A stretch of 64,000 bases of DNA from Rhabdobacter roseus (GCF_014202275.1 NZ_JACHGF010000002.1:124001-188000), one strand, 5' to 3'; counted from the stretch's first letter, positions 8,957-17,988 are shown. Translations and numbers: made by a program. Notes: generated from the sequence alone by a model not told the origin.

Positions 8957-9961
8957 ATGAAGAAAACCTACTACCTCTTTAACCCCGGCCGGATGTCGCG
9001 CCACGACAATACGCTTTGTTTCACGCCCGTCGACGAAGAGGGGCGGGAGGGCCCGGCCCGGCACATCCCGGTAGAAGGCGTGGACAACTTCTACTGCTTC
9101 GGGAGCCTCGACGCCAACAGTGCCCTGTACAACTTCCTGGGCAAGCACCAGGTGGCCGTTCATTTTTTCGACTACTACGAGCACTATACAGGTTCGTTCA
9201 TGCCCAAAGACTACCTGCTGGCGGGCAAAATGCAGGTGGAACAAACGCGCCACTACCTCTCCGCCGCTAAGCGCATGGCGCTGGCCCGCAAGCTTGTAGA
9301 GGGGGCGGCTTTCAACATGACTAAAAACCTCAGGTACTACCAGAGCCGGGCCAAAGAAGTGACGGCCTTTCTGACGCGCATGGAAGGGTACGCGCCGCTG
9401 ATTGGCCCCTGCACGCGGGTGGACGAGCTGATGGGCATCGAGGGTAATCTGCGGCAGGCTTACTACGATGCCTTCGGGGTGATCATCAACGACTTCGAGA
9501 TGGGCGGGCGCAGCCGACAGCCGCCCCGCAACGAGGTCAATACCCTGATTTCGTTCGGCAATATGCTCTGCTACACCGTTTGCCTGGACCAGATTTACCA
9601 CACCCAGCTCAATCCGACCATCAGTTTCCTGCACGAGCCGGGGGCGCGGAGGTACTCCCTGGCGCTGGATTTGGCCGAAATCTTCAAGCCGCTGCTCGTG
9701 GACCGGACCATCTTCAGTATGCTCAACCGCAAGCAGATCCAGGCGTCGGACTTCCGGCAGGAAATGAACCGCTGCACGCTGAAGGAGGGTGCGCGCAAGG
9801 CCTTTGTGCAGGCCTTCGACGAGCGCCTGAAGGAGACCTTCAAGCACCGGAGCCTGGGCCGGAGCGTCAGCTACAAGCACCTCATCAAGCTGGAGTGCTA
9901 CAAACTGCAAAAACACCTGCTGGGCATTGAGGAGTACCGGCCCTTTAAGATGCTGTGGTAG
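8957..9961 (+). CDS. cas1: CRISPR integrase Cas1 (type I-B)
   Basis: Cas1 is the metal-dependent integrase that joins new spacers to the leader-proximal repeat. The 334-residue protein has the type I-B start (MKKTYYLFNPGRMSRHDNTL) and the catalytic set E162 (IEGNLRQAYYDAF), H226 (SFLHEPG) and D238/E241 (SLALDLAEIFKP). The start ATG follows a short spacer after cas4. It is GC-rich with a moderate number of RGTACY words, so it belongs compositionally with cas6 and cas4 rather than with cas8b-cas3. Confidence 0.96.
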   Translation: MKKTYYLFNPGRMSRHDNTLCFTPVDEEGREGPARHIPVEGVDNFYCFGSLDANSALYNFLGKHQVAVHFFDYYEHYTGSFMPKDYLLAGKMQVEQTRHYLSAAKRMALARKLVEGAAFNMTKNLRYYQSRAKEVTAFLTRMEGYAPLIGPCTRVDELMGIEGNLRQAYYDAFGVIINDFEMGGRSRQPPRNEVNTLISFGNMLCYTVCLDQIYHTQLNPTISFLHEPGARRYSLALDLAEIFKPLLVDRTIFSMLNRKQIQASDFRQEMNRCTLKEGARKAFVQAFDERLKETFKHRSLGRSVSYKHLIKLECYKLQKHLLGIEEYRPFKMLW

Positions 9962-10029
9962 GGGATTTAAGTTAGGAGTTTAGAGTTTATGATTTTAGTA
10001 GGCAACGTGCTGAAATATAGCGAATAGAC

Positions 10030-10293
10030 ATGTACGTAATACTGGTGTATGACATAGGCGAGAAGCGGGTGGGCAAGATGCTCAAGCACTGTCGCAAGTA
10101 CCTCAACTGGATTCAGAATTCGGTATTCGAGGGCGAGATCACCGAAGTAAAGCTCAAAGAAATGGTAGGGGAGGCCAAGCGGATCATGCGCGAAGACGAG
10201 GATAGTTTGATTATCTTTAAGAGCCGCGACGAGCGCTGGCTCGACAAGCAAGTCATCGGCCAAGAGCGCATGAGTACCGACCATTTTTTGTAA
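10030..10293 (+). CDS. cas2: CRISPR adaptation protein Cas2
   Basis: Cas2 dimerises and bridges two Cas1 dimers in the adaptation complex. The 87-residue product has the family fold and length, with the conserved Asp at residue 8 (MYVILVYDIGEKR) and the amphipathic RKYLNWIQNSVFEGEI segment. It is the last cas gene, 68 bases after cas1, and is followed by a 205-base leader and then the array. Confidence 0.95.
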   Translation: MYVILVYDIGEKRVGKMLKHCRKYLNWIQNSVFEGEITEVKLKEMVGEAKRIMREDEDSLIIFKSRDERWLDKQVIGQERMSTDHFL

Positions 10294-10391
10294 GGCAAAA
10301 GTCGTCGAGGAACCGACGAAGACGTTCGTTGACGTACTGTTTACCTTTATAATTCGGCCCTAAATGGCCTAAGGCCTTGGTGATCAGGCGT

Positions 10392-10436
10392 CGTCGATCT
10401 CTAGGGGAAATCGTATCATTCCCCATCGACGATTTT
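10392..10436 (+). other. hairpin in the CRISPR leader, possible terminator of the cas operon
   Basis: Arms CGTCGAT (10392-10398) and ATCGACG (10425-10431) pair. A second inner pair, GGGGAA (10404-10409) with TTCCCC (10419-10424), continues the helix across a 5-base bulge. A short T run follows at 10433-10437. It lies 98 bases after cas2 and 67 bases before the first repeat. It could end the cas transcript or be a structural element of the leader. A smaller hairpin, TCGTCG/CGACGA, lies just after the cas2 stop near 10299-10316. Confidence 0.4.
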
Positions 10437-10498
10437 TACTTTCAAAAACTCCCAAAAAAAGTGCTTGCTTTGCGCTAACAGCGCCGTTTTCGCAACGG

Positions 10499-10790
10499 CC
10501 TTCAATAGTACCTTACTGGAATTGAAATGGTGCAGGCAGTTGCCGCAGATGCTGGCATCGGCCAGCCTTCAATAGTACCTTACTGGAATTGAAATAGATC
10601 ACCGACAAGCACCTGGACGAGCTCCATAGCTCCTTCAATAGTACCTTGCTGGAATTGAAATTGGGCGGGGGCGATTTCTAGGAACTGAATTTCGCTCCTT
10701 CAATAGTACCTTGCTGGAATTGAAATAATCGCTTTGGTTGGTTAAAAAGCACGTCTCCAACCTTCAATAGTACCTTACCAAAATTGAAAG
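10499..10790 (+). CRISPR. type I-B CRISPR array, 5 repeats and 4 spacers
   Basis: Repeats of 30 bases lie at 10499-10528, 10566-10595, 10632-10661, 10697-10726 and 10761-10790. They start CCTTCAATAGTACC and end GGAATTGAAAT. Spacers are 37, 36, 35 and 34 bases. The 3' end ATTGAAA(T) is the usual type I-B 8-nt handle, which sets transcription on the plus strand with the leader on the cas2 side. Repeats 1-2 read TTACTGG in the middle and repeats 3-4 read TTGCTGG. The fifth is degenerate (TTACCAAAATTGAAAG), as expected for the leader-distal end. The outer bases TTCAAT/ATTGAA are an inverted pair that could fold for Cas6. Each repeat contains an RGTACY word. Confidence 0.97.
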
Positions 10791-11031
10791 GCCTCTGATC
10801 TTGTAAGTGATGGCAATGGGTAGGGAGCGGGCGGTCTGGAAGAAGTGAATAAAAAGAGAACGAAGGATTAGGGAAGCGCTATTTTTGAAAAAAGCAGCTG
10901 AGGTGAATGGGGCGTGCGTCAAGGCACCCACGAAAAAAATAGGGAGGAGCTAAATCGTCCGCGCGGTAGCGGATCATTGTATTTTTTGCCTACTTTTAGT
11001 TCCAGCTGAATAAAGTGTAAAATCATTGGGT

Positions 11032-12213
11032 ATGAATCAAATAATCAGTCGAAAGCATTTCTTGGGTCTCATGTTGCTGCTGACCACCGGATCATTCATT
11101 CAGGATACGCCCGCTACCAAGTCTGCGGCTCGTATGCGCGTGTCGCCGGCCTTCCCGGCCCTGACTTTCGCCTACCCCGTGGACCTCACCCACGCCAACG
11201 ACGGCTCGAAGCGTTTGTTTGTGGTGGAACAGCAGGGGTTTGTTAAAGTATTTGAGAATAAGCGCGACGTCGCTACGGCGCAGGAGTTTCTCAACATACG
11301 GTCCAAGGTAAGCTACGGCGGCGAAGCGGGCTTACTGGGGCTGGCCTTTCACCCCGATTTTAAAACCAACGGCTACTATTTTTTGAACTACACCCGAAAA
11401 ACACCCCAACGCCTCGAGACCGTCATTGCGCGCTACAAGGTTGATGCCGCCAATATAAACCGGACCGACGCGGCTTCGGAAACCATCTTGCTGGCCTTTG
11501 AGCAGCCCTACGACAACCACAACGGCGGCAGCATCAAGTTTGGCCCGGATGGGTACCTGTACATCGCGACGGGCGACGGCGGCAGCTGGGGCGACCCGTC
11601 GGATAACGGGCAGAACAAAAGCGCCTGGCTGGGGAAAATTCTCCGGATCGACGTGAACTCAACCGAAAAAGGCCATTACGGCATTCCGGCCGACAACCCC
11701 TTTCGGGGCAATCAGGAGGGTTTCCGGGAGGAGGTGTACGCCTACGGGCTCAGGAACCCCTGGCGCATTAGTTTTGATCCCGAAACCAGTACCCTCTGGG
11801 CGGGCGACGTGGGCCAGAACAAACGCGAAGAGATTGACGTGATTGTGAAGGGCGGCAACTACGGCTGGCGGAGGAAGGAAAGCATCGACTGCTACAAACC
11901 CGCCCGCGACTGCGCCGACCCGGCCTTCATCGACCCGATCCTGGATATGCCCCAGGCCAACGGCGAGCGTTCGATCACGGGCGGCTTTGTGTACCGCGGG
12001 AAAAAGCACCCCTCGCTACGGGGCAAGTACATCTTTGGTGACTACGTGAGCGGACGGGTGTTTGCTCTGGAAACCAAAAACGGCAAGGCCGTGCAGCACG
12101 AAGTGCTGGCCGATCAGGTTGGGCAGATTTCGTCCTTTGGCGTCGATGAGGAAAATGAGCTGTATATCTGTAATCATGGGACCGGGAAAATTCTTACCTT
12201 AGTCCAGCAATAA
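11032..12213 (+). CDS. PQQ-type soluble sugar (aldose) dehydrogenase-like beta-propeller protein
   Basis: The product, about 393 residues, has an N-terminal hydrophobic export segment (about 10-22) followed by a six-bladed propeller of the glucose/sorbosone dehydrogenase family. Family marks are GEAGLLGLAFHPDF, the active-site DNHNGGSIKFGPDGYLYIATGDGG with H163, GLRNPWRISFDPE, AGDVGQNKREEIDV and GGNYGWRRKE. These proteins oxidise aldoses in the periplasm using PQQ; substrate is unknown here. I chose ATG 11032 over a TTG two codons earlier. It stands alone between the array and a convergent Nudix gene. Confidence 0.85.
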   Translation: MNQIISRKHFLGLMLLLTTGSFIQDTPATKSAARMRVSPAFPALTFAYPVDLTHANDGSKRLFVVEQQGFVKVFENKRDVATAQEFLNIRSKVSYGGEAGLLGLAFHPDFKTNGYYFLNYTRKTPQRLETVIARYKVDAANINRTDAASETILLAFEQPYDNHNGGSIKFGPDGYLYIATGDGGSWGDPSDNGQNKSAWLGKILRIDVNSTEKGHYGIPADNPFRGNQEGFREEVYAYGLRNPWRISFDPETSTLWAGDVGQNKREEIDVIVKGGNYGWRRKESIDCYKPARDCADPAFIDPILDMPQANGERSITGGFVYRGKKHPSLRGKYIFGDYVSGRVFALETKNGKAVQHEVLADQVGQISSFGVDEENELYICNHGTGKILTLVQQ

Positions 12214-12251
12214 TTTTTTTCAGCAACGAGCTTGGAAAGGAAGGTACCTGA

Positions 12252-12286
12252 CGGGTGTAGGAGTTCGACTCTCCTTCGGGATGCCA
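12252..12286 (+). other. tRNA 3'-end fragment (T-arm, acceptor 3' half, CCA)
   Basis: AGGAG (12259-12263), the 7-base loop TTCGACT (12264-12270) and CTCCT (12271-12275) form a perfect T-arm. TCGGGAT (12276-12282), a discriminator G (12283) and CCA (12284-12286) follow with exact tRNA spacing. Nothing upstream supplies the matching 5' acceptor strand (ATCCCGA or a wobble variant), D-arm or anticodon arm, so this is a 3' fragment rather than a gene. Such fragments are commonly left at the far end of elements that integrate into tRNA genes. The ending resembles some arginine tRNAs, but identity is not secure. Confidence 0.55.
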
Positions 12287-12382
12287 ATTCCCGACTACCC
12301 CTTTTTCTGATTTTCTCCAAATAGTATTTTCCGAAAAGTACCTTCGTTTTTTTAGCATGCCCCATGCCCGCGCAAGTACCTC

Positions 12383-12829
12383 TTAGCGCACAAAAGCGGT
12401 GGTCGTGGTGGCCAGGGCATCCTGGAGCCAGGCGGGGTGGTGCTGGGCCAGGTCGGTGGGTAGGGCGTCGGGCGCAAAAAAACGGATCTCCTGGGTTTCT
12501 TCGTTGGCAAAATCCGCCCTGGGCGGGCTGAGCAGCGCGGCCTCAAAGTAGGTGGTGACGTACTGCACGCGGCGGTGCGGGTAGGTGTAGGTTTGGGAGT
12601 CGGGCTGCGAATACACGCCAATGAGGCGCGTAAGCTGGGCTTTGGCACCGGTTTCTTCCCAAATCTCGCGCAAGATGGCCTGCTCTACACTCTCACCAAA
12701 CTCCACGTGCCCCGATAGGAGCCCCCAGCGGCCCACGTCGCGGCGGCGCTGGAGCAGGATGCCCCCCTGATCATTGAAAATAATGGCCGCCACGGCGGGC
12801 AAAATGGCTTGTACGGAGGTAGTTGGCAT
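12383..12829 (-). CDS. Nudix hydrolase
   Basis: A 148-residue protein with a complete Nudix box G40-A62 (GHVEFGESVEQAI then LREIWEETGA), the Mg-binding motif that hydrolyses nucleoside diphosphates linked to another group. The start MPTTSVQAILPAVAAIIF at 12829 fits the usual first strand of the fold; an upstream in-frame start would add 13 atypical residues. Substrate cannot be read from the sequence. It converges with the sugar dehydrogenase gene, the tRNA fragment lying between them. Confidence 0.88.
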   Translation of the reverse strand: MPTTSVQAILPAVAAIIFNDQGGILLQRRRDVGRWGLLSGHVEFGESVEQAILREIWEETGAKAQLTRLIGVYSQPDSQTYTYPHRRVQYVTTYFEAALLSPPRADFANEETQEIRFFAPDALPTDLAQHHPAWLQDALATTTTAFVR

Positions 12830-13022
12830 GGGTAGTTGGGACAAAAAATGAAGTACCTGCGCAGCCAAAGGTACGGATTCTTCTTTTCTTTATTTCTTCC
12901 TAGTTTTAGCGGAGGCGCTGGCAGAGGAGGCAAAGTACCCCAAAACAATCCCCGTTTACGCGCAGTTTAGGATAGAAGTTCTGCCGTTTGGTGGGCCAAT
13001 ACTGCCTGATTAGCCATTATTG

Positions 13023-14546
13023 ATGAAAGAAAAAACGATTGCGATTGTGGGCGGAGGAGCCAGCGGGGTTTCTACCTTTATCCACCTGGTGCTAAAACTG
13101 ATCGTGAACCCGGTACCTGGCCGGGTGACGCTGATACTGATTGAGAAAAAGGAGGAAGTGGGCCCCGGCCTGGCCTACGATACCAGCCAGCAGGGCCACC
13201 TGCTCAATACTTCGGCGGGTTTGATGGGGATCTTTGCCGAAGAACCCCACCACTTTGTGGAGTGGATGCAGGCCCGGCCGGACTACATTTCCGAAAAGTA
13301 CCCCGGCACCAAGATCCACGCCGACGCCTACCCGCCCCGCAGCCTCTACGGCGACTACCTCAAAGAAACCCTGCACGAGTACGTAGCACTGGCCCGGCAG
13401 CACGGGCTGGAGGTACAGCTCCGCCACGACGAGGCCATCGACGCCGAGGTATCCGAAGCGCGCGTGGTCCTTCAGCTCGCCTCGGGGCTGTCGGTGCGGG
13501 CCGACGCCGTGGTGCTGGCTACGGGTACCCCCGAGGCCAATAATTTTAAGCACCTGGAAAAATCGCCCAGGTACCTGGACTCGCCCTGGCCCGCCCGCCG
13601 GATTTTGGACACCGTGGCCTCGCCCGATGCGACGGTGAGTATCCTGGGAGCAAGCCTGACGGCCATCGACGCGGTCATTACGCTCACCAACAACGGCCAC
13701 GGTGGCCCCATCCGGATGTACTCCAAGGACGGCCTGCTGCCGCGGGTGCAGTCGCCGCAGGAGGTACCTTTCGAGCGCCAGTTCCTGACGATGGAGAATA
13801 TCCGGAAAACCATCCGGGAGCAGCGCCGCCCGCTGCGGGTCAAGGACCTCTGGCGGTTGTTCAAGGCCGAGGCCGAGCGCATCCTGGGCCCGCAGGACGA
13901 CTGGACGAAGTTTGACCGCGTGGACAAGCCGCAGCTCAAGCTGCTGCGCGAAGACCTGGAGCTGGCCCTGCGGGGCGAAAATTGCGTTGCTAATATCCTT
14001 TTCTCGACCCGCTACGACTCCTTCGACGTATGGAAGCTCCTGCCTACCGACCAGAAGATATTATTTACCAAAACCCTGAAAGCGTACAGTGACATCAACC
14101 GCCACTCCATCCCGGTGGAGAACGCCCGCAAGCTGATCAGCCTGCTGGAGTCGGGGCAGCTGTCGGTCACGGCCCACCTCGATGAGGTGGATTGGCACGA
14201 AACCGAAGGTACCTTTACGCTACAAACCGAGCGGGAAGGTACCCAGCGGGCCGACTACGTCATCAACGCCACGGGTACCGCCGCGGCCGTTGAGAAGATG
14301 AACATCCCTCTGCTCCAGCAGCTTTTGAAGAAAAAACACCTCGTGCCCAATCCCGCCGGGGGCGTGCGCGCCGACGTCCACACCATGCAGCTGGAAGTAC
14401 CCGGCCAGCCATTGGCCCCCCTCTACGGCATCGGGCACCTGCTGGTGGGGGAGCTCTTTGATACCAACGCCGTGTGGTTTAACGTAGCCCGCGTCGATTT
14501 CATGACCAACGACATTTTACTCCGCCTGGCCGATGGACGTTCTTAA
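13023..14546 (+). CDS. FAD/NAD(P)-binding oxidoreductase-like protein
   Basis: The 507-residue protein begins with a Rossmann dinucleotide fold (KTIAIVGGGASGVSTF, glycines at 10-15) and an acidic strand end near LILIEKKEEVGPGLAYD. A second GxGxxG-like stretch lies at ATVSILGASLTAIDAVITL. This is the pattern of the FAD-NAD(P)-binding (NAD_binding_9) family, whose biochemical roles are mostly unknown. The ATG at 13023 is taken over a TTG one codon earlier. Its 3' end overlaps the AEC transporter start by 14 bases, so the pair is probably translationally coupled and the oxidoreductase may act on a transported acid. Confidence 0.8.
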   Translation: MKEKTIAIVGGGASGVSTFIHLVLKLIVNPVPGRVTLILIEKKEEVGPGLAYDTSQQGHLLNTSAGLMGIFAEEPHHFVEWMQARPDYISEKYPGTKIHADAYPPRSLYGDYLKETLHEYVALARQHGLEVQLRHDEAIDAEVSEARVVLQLASGLSVRADAVVLATGTPEANNFKHLEKSPRYLDSPWPARRILDTVASPDATVSILGASLTAIDAVITLTNNGHGGPIRMYSKDGLLPRVQSPQEVPFERQFLTMENIRKTIREQRRPLRVKDLWRLFKAEAERILGPQDDWTKFDRVDKPQLKLLREDLELALRGENCVANILFSTRYDSFDVWKLLPTDQKILFTKTLKAYSDINRHSIPVENARKLISLLESGQLSVTAHLDEVDWHETEGTFTLQTEREGTQRADYVINATGTAAAVEKMNIPLLQQLLKKKHLVPNPAGGVRADVHTMQLEVPGQPLAPLYGIGHLLVGELFDTNAVWFNVARVDFMTNDILLRLADGRS

Positions 14547-15453
14547 AGAGTTACTGACCAGCGTAGTACCCCTCTACGTCTTTATCCTGATCGGGTACGG
14601 TGCCAGCCGCTGGTGGGGGCTGAAGAGTCAGGTCATTTCCAAGATCCTGCTTTACTTCCTCATTCCGTTGGTGATTTTTGAAAATATCCTGAAAGCGGAG
14701 TTGGATCAATTCCTGATTGTGGCGGCCATCATCTTTTTGCTGGCGGCGCTCATGAATATACCCGCCCAGGTAGCCAGCAAGTACCTGGATACGGACCTGA
14801 ATAAGAATATTTTACGGTGTTCCTATTCCTACTTCAACGTCGGGTGGTTCGGGATTCCGGTCGTGATGGCGCTGTTTGGTGAAGAACAAATGCCGCTCAT
14901 CATCAGCGCTTACATGGGCAATGTCTTTTACGGCGATACCATTGGCTACTACCTGGTGTCGCGCAGCAAGGACCTGCCCGTGAGCGACTCCGTGAAGAAT
15001 GTCCTGAAGATCCCGGCCATCTACGCCTGCGTGGCGGCCATCGTGGCCAACCTGCTGGGCCTCGAACTACCCGACACCCTGGAGCCCGTGATGAAAGGGG
15101 CCAGCTGGACGCTCTCGGCCCTGGGGATGCTGATCATCGGCATTACCCTCACCCAGGTGAAGCTCAAGGAGCTGGATTACGCCTTTTTTGGAAAGCTCAT
15201 GGCCCTGCGCTACGTGGCCGCGGCGGTGCTGATGGGCGCGCTGGTGCTGGCCGAAATGGGACTCTTTTCTCAGCTCGAAGGCGACGAGCAAAAGCTCCTG
15301 CTCCTGATTCCGACGTTCCCCATTGCGGCTAACCTGGTGGTGTTCGCTTCATTTCTGGACGTCGAAACCGAAAATTCTTCCGTCATCGTGGCGCTTTCGT
15401 CGCTCATTTCGCTGGTGCTGGTGCCGGTAGTGTGTATGTTGTTGTTTCAGTAA
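14533..15453 (+). CDS. AEC family (auxin efflux carrier-like) transporter
   Basis: A 306-residue membrane protein with about ten hydrophobic segments in the AEC pattern: VVPLYVFILIGYGASRWWG at the start, LLYFLIPLVIFENIL as the second helix, and an Asn/Pro-containing re-entrant middle section (SYSYFNVGWFGIPVVMALFG) typical of the family. AEC proteins move small carboxylates or related anions across the inner membrane. The start overlaps the preceding oxidoreductase gene by 14 bases. Confidence 0.88.
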   Translation: MDVLKELLTSVVPLYVFILIGYGASRWWGLKSQVISKILLYFLIPLVIFENILKAELDQFLIVAAIIFLLAALMNIPAQVASKYLDTDLNKNILRCSYSYFNVGWFGIPVVMALFGEEQMPLIISAYMGNVFYGDTIGYYLVSRSKDLPVSDSVKNVLKIPAIYACVAAIVANLLGLELPDTLEPVMKGASWTLSALGMLIIGITLTQVKLKELDYAFFGKLMALRYVAAAVLMGALVLAEMGLFSQLEGDEQKLLLLIPTFPIAANLVVFASFLDVETENSSVIVALSSLISLVLVPVVCMLLFQ

Positions 15454-15936
15454 TACTTTGTAAACAAGGTACTTGACACTCCGGGTGTTTTATTCTGGTT
15501 TCTTGCTGTTCCTGAATGAAAACAAGACTTTCACGGCACTTAGGATTTTTATAAAGCTACTCATGAAGCTAAAAAGTACTTTTTGCGGTATTACAAGATT
15601 CCGGCGGAATCACACGGTTTTTCGGCCCGTACGACCACGCCGTGCCCGTACGGGCCGGGTTACTTTGCTTTTATATCTCCATAAACAAGTAAAGTCGCTG
15701 CCACGGGGGCCTTTACCAATCAATTCACAGACCTATATCGGCCAATGAAGCCCACGAGCCAGTGCTTGTTCGGGTAGGGGTTATTCCAACGAAGGGGGCT
15801 ATCCTGGTGTCGTCATTTCCAAACGACTTTATCCTTACTTGCTCATGCTGAAAAAGTAGCCAGGGTACTTTTTTTGGAAAAAATACAATATACTTACGGT
15901 TTGATTTCAGGTACTGGAAATAATCCCTTCTTCAAC
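15454..15936. other. 483-base gap holding one strong inverted repeat
   Basis: I see no convincing gene here. The clear structure is a perfect 11-base inverted repeat, CGGCCCGTACG at 15623-15633 and CGTACGGGCCG at 15647-15657, with a 13-base loop. No T run follows, so it is not a typical terminator. It could still end transcription after the AEC gene or be a dispersed palindrome. A possible open frame of 91 codons across it has no coding character. Confidence 0.6.
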
Positions 15937-17988
15937 ATGAAAACAAACCACCTCTACGCTTGGCTGCTTTCGTCGGCCCTGCTGTTTACGGCCTGTGACA
16001 ACAAGCCAAACGATACGAGCCAAAGTACCCCGGACTTCAAAGTCATGGCGGAGTCGTTCGCCGACCTGCAGGTACTTCGCTACCAGGTACCCGGCTGGGA
16101 GGAGCTCAGCCTTCAGCAAAAAACGCTGGCCTACTACCTCTACGAAGCCGCCCTGAGCGGCCGCGACATCATCTACGACCAGCACGGCCAATACAACCTC
16201 ACCGTCCGGAAAACCCTGGAGGCTATCTACGGTACCTATTCGGGGAGCAAGTCGGGCGAGGATTGGGAACAATTCCAAACCTACGCCGGGCGGGTGTGGT
16301 TTAGCAACGGCCTGCACCACCATTACTCCAACGACAAAATTCTGCCGGAATTTTCGGCGGAGTACTTTTCGGAGCTCATCCAGAAAACCGACGCCAGCCA
16401 GCTGCCGCTGCAACCGGGCGAAACCGTGGCGGCCTTCCTGGCGCGCGTGCAGAAGATTATCTTCGACCCCACCTTCCAGCCCAAAATGGTAGACCTGCGC
16501 GCGGGCATCGACAACGTGGTGCATTCGTCCAACAACTTCTACGAAGGCGTAACGCAGAAAGAAGTGGAGGATTTCTACGCCACCTTCCCGCAGAGCGACC
16601 AGGAGCCCGAATGGGGCCTCAATAGCAAGGTGGTGAAAGTAAACGGCCAGGTACAGGAGCGGGTCTGGAAGTCGGGCGGGATGTACGGCCCGGCCATCGA
16701 CAAGATCATTTTTTGGCTGCAAAAAGCCGTGACCGTAGCCGAAAACGACCAGCAAAAACTAGCCTTGCAACGGCTGGTGGAATACTACCAAACCGGCGAC
16801 CTGAAGAAATGGGACGCCTACAACATCGCCTGGGTGGCCGACACCGCCAGCCGCCTGGACGTGGTCAACGGCTTTGTAGAAGTGTACAACGACGCCATCG
16901 GCAAAAAGGGTAGCTTCGAAAGCGTGGTGTCGCTCAAAGACATGGTCGCGACGCGGCGCATCAAGGCTATTGCCGACCAGGCCCAGTGGTTTGAGGACAA
17001 CGCGCCGCTGCTGCCCGCCCACAAAAAGAAGGAAGTGAAGGGCATCAGCGCCAAGGCTATCACGGTGATCGTGGAGGGCGGCGATGCCACTCCAAGTACC
17101 CCCATCGGCATCAACCTGCCTAACTCCGACTGGGTACGGAAAGACTACGGCTCGAAGTCGGTGTCGCTGAGCAACATCGTACACGCCTACAACGCATCCA
17201 GCGCCGGGAGCGGCTTCCTGGACGAGTTCGTGGGCAACGAAGCCTCGCTCCAGCGCATGAAAAAGTACGGCAACCTGGCCAGCGACCTCCACACCGACAT
17301 GCACGAGTGCATCGGCCACGCGTCCGGGCAGCTGAACTCCGGCGTAGGTACCCCCGACAAAACCCTGAAAAACTACGCCTCGACCCTCGAAGAAGCCCGG
17401 GCCGACCTGGTGGCGCTTTACTACATCATGGACCAGAAGCTGGTGGACATCGGCGTGATGCCCTCGCTGGAAGTGGGCCAGGCCGAGTACGACAGCTACC
17501 TCATGAACGGACTCATGACCCAGCTGACGCGCCTCAAGCCCGGCGACCAGATCGAAGAAGCCCACATGCGCAACCGCGCCCTCAACGCCTACTGGGTGTA
17601 TGAGAAAGGCAAGGCCGACAACGTGGTGGAGTTTGTAAAGAAAAACGGCAAAACCTACGTGCAGGTCAACGACTACGCCCGGCTGCGGGTACTTTTTGGG
17701 GAGTTGCTGCGGGAAATTCAACGGATTAAGTCGGAGGGCGATTTCGAGGCGGGTAAGGCGCTGGTCGAAACCTACGGCGTGAAGGTGAACCCCGTGCTGC
17801 ATCAGGAGGTACTTGAGCGCTACGCCAAACTGAACGTAAAACCCTACAAGGGTTTCATCCAGCCGCGCCTGGTGCCGGTGATGGAAGGGGACAAAATCAC
17901 GGACGTGAAGCTGGAGTACCCCGATTCCTTCTTTGACCAAATGCTCGAATACGCCAAAAACTACTCCTACCTGCCGGTCATGAATTGA
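15937..17988 (+). CDS. M49 family zinc peptidase (dipeptidyl peptidase III-like) lipoprotein
   Basis: The product, 683 residues, starts with a lipoprotein signal (MKTNHLYAWLLSSALLFTAC, Cys at 20), so it should be anchored in an envelope membrane. The M49 zinc site is present: HECIGH at 456-461 and EEARAD at 485-490, the second carrying the third ligand. These enzymes remove dipeptides from peptide N-termini. The start at 15937 was chosen because it directly precedes the signal sequence; an upstream start at 15874 would bury it. The gene stands alone with long gaps on each side. Confidence 0.9.
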   Translation: MKTNHLYAWLLSSALLFTACDNKPNDTSQSTPDFKVMAESFADLQVLRYQVPGWEELSLQQKTLAYYLYEAALSGRDIIYDQHGQYNLTVRKTLEAIYGTYSGSKSGEDWEQFQTYAGRVWFSNGLHHHYSNDKILPEFSAEYFSELIQKTDASQLPLQPGETVAAFLARVQKIIFDPTFQPKMVDLRAGIDNVVHSSNNFYEGVTQKEVEDFYATFPQSDQEPEWGLNSKVVKVNGQVQERVWKSGGMYGPAIDKIIFWLQKAVTVAENDQQKLALQRLVEYYQTGDLKKWDAYNIAWVADTASRLDVVNGFVEVYNDAIGKKGSFESVVSLKDMVATRRIKAIADQAQWFEDNAPLLPAHKKKEVKGISAKAITVIVEGGDATPSTPIGINLPNSDWVRKDYGSKSVSLSNIVHAYNASSAGSGFLDEFVGNEASLQRMKKYGNLASDLHTDMHECIGHASGQLNSGVGTPDKTLKNYASTLEEARADLVALYYIMDQKLVDIGVMPSLEVGQAEYDSYLMNGLMTQLTRLKPGDQIEEAHMRNRALNAYWVYEKGKADNVVEFVKKNGKTYVQVNDYARLRVLFGELLREIQRIKSEGDFEAGKALVETYGVKVNPVLHQEVLERYAKLNVKPYKGFIQPRLVPVMEGDKITDVKLEYPDSFFDQMLEYAKNYSYLPVMN

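Noticed and set aside
12190-12290. A complete tRNA gene
   Set aside because: Only the T-arm, acceptor 3' strand and CCA can be placed. The upstream 70 bases hold no matching 5' acceptor strand, D-arm or anticodon arm.
15473-15748. A 91-codon frame after the AEC transporter gene
   Set aside because: It overlaps the strong inverted repeat, has no sensible start or family features, and its codon use differs from neighbouring genes.
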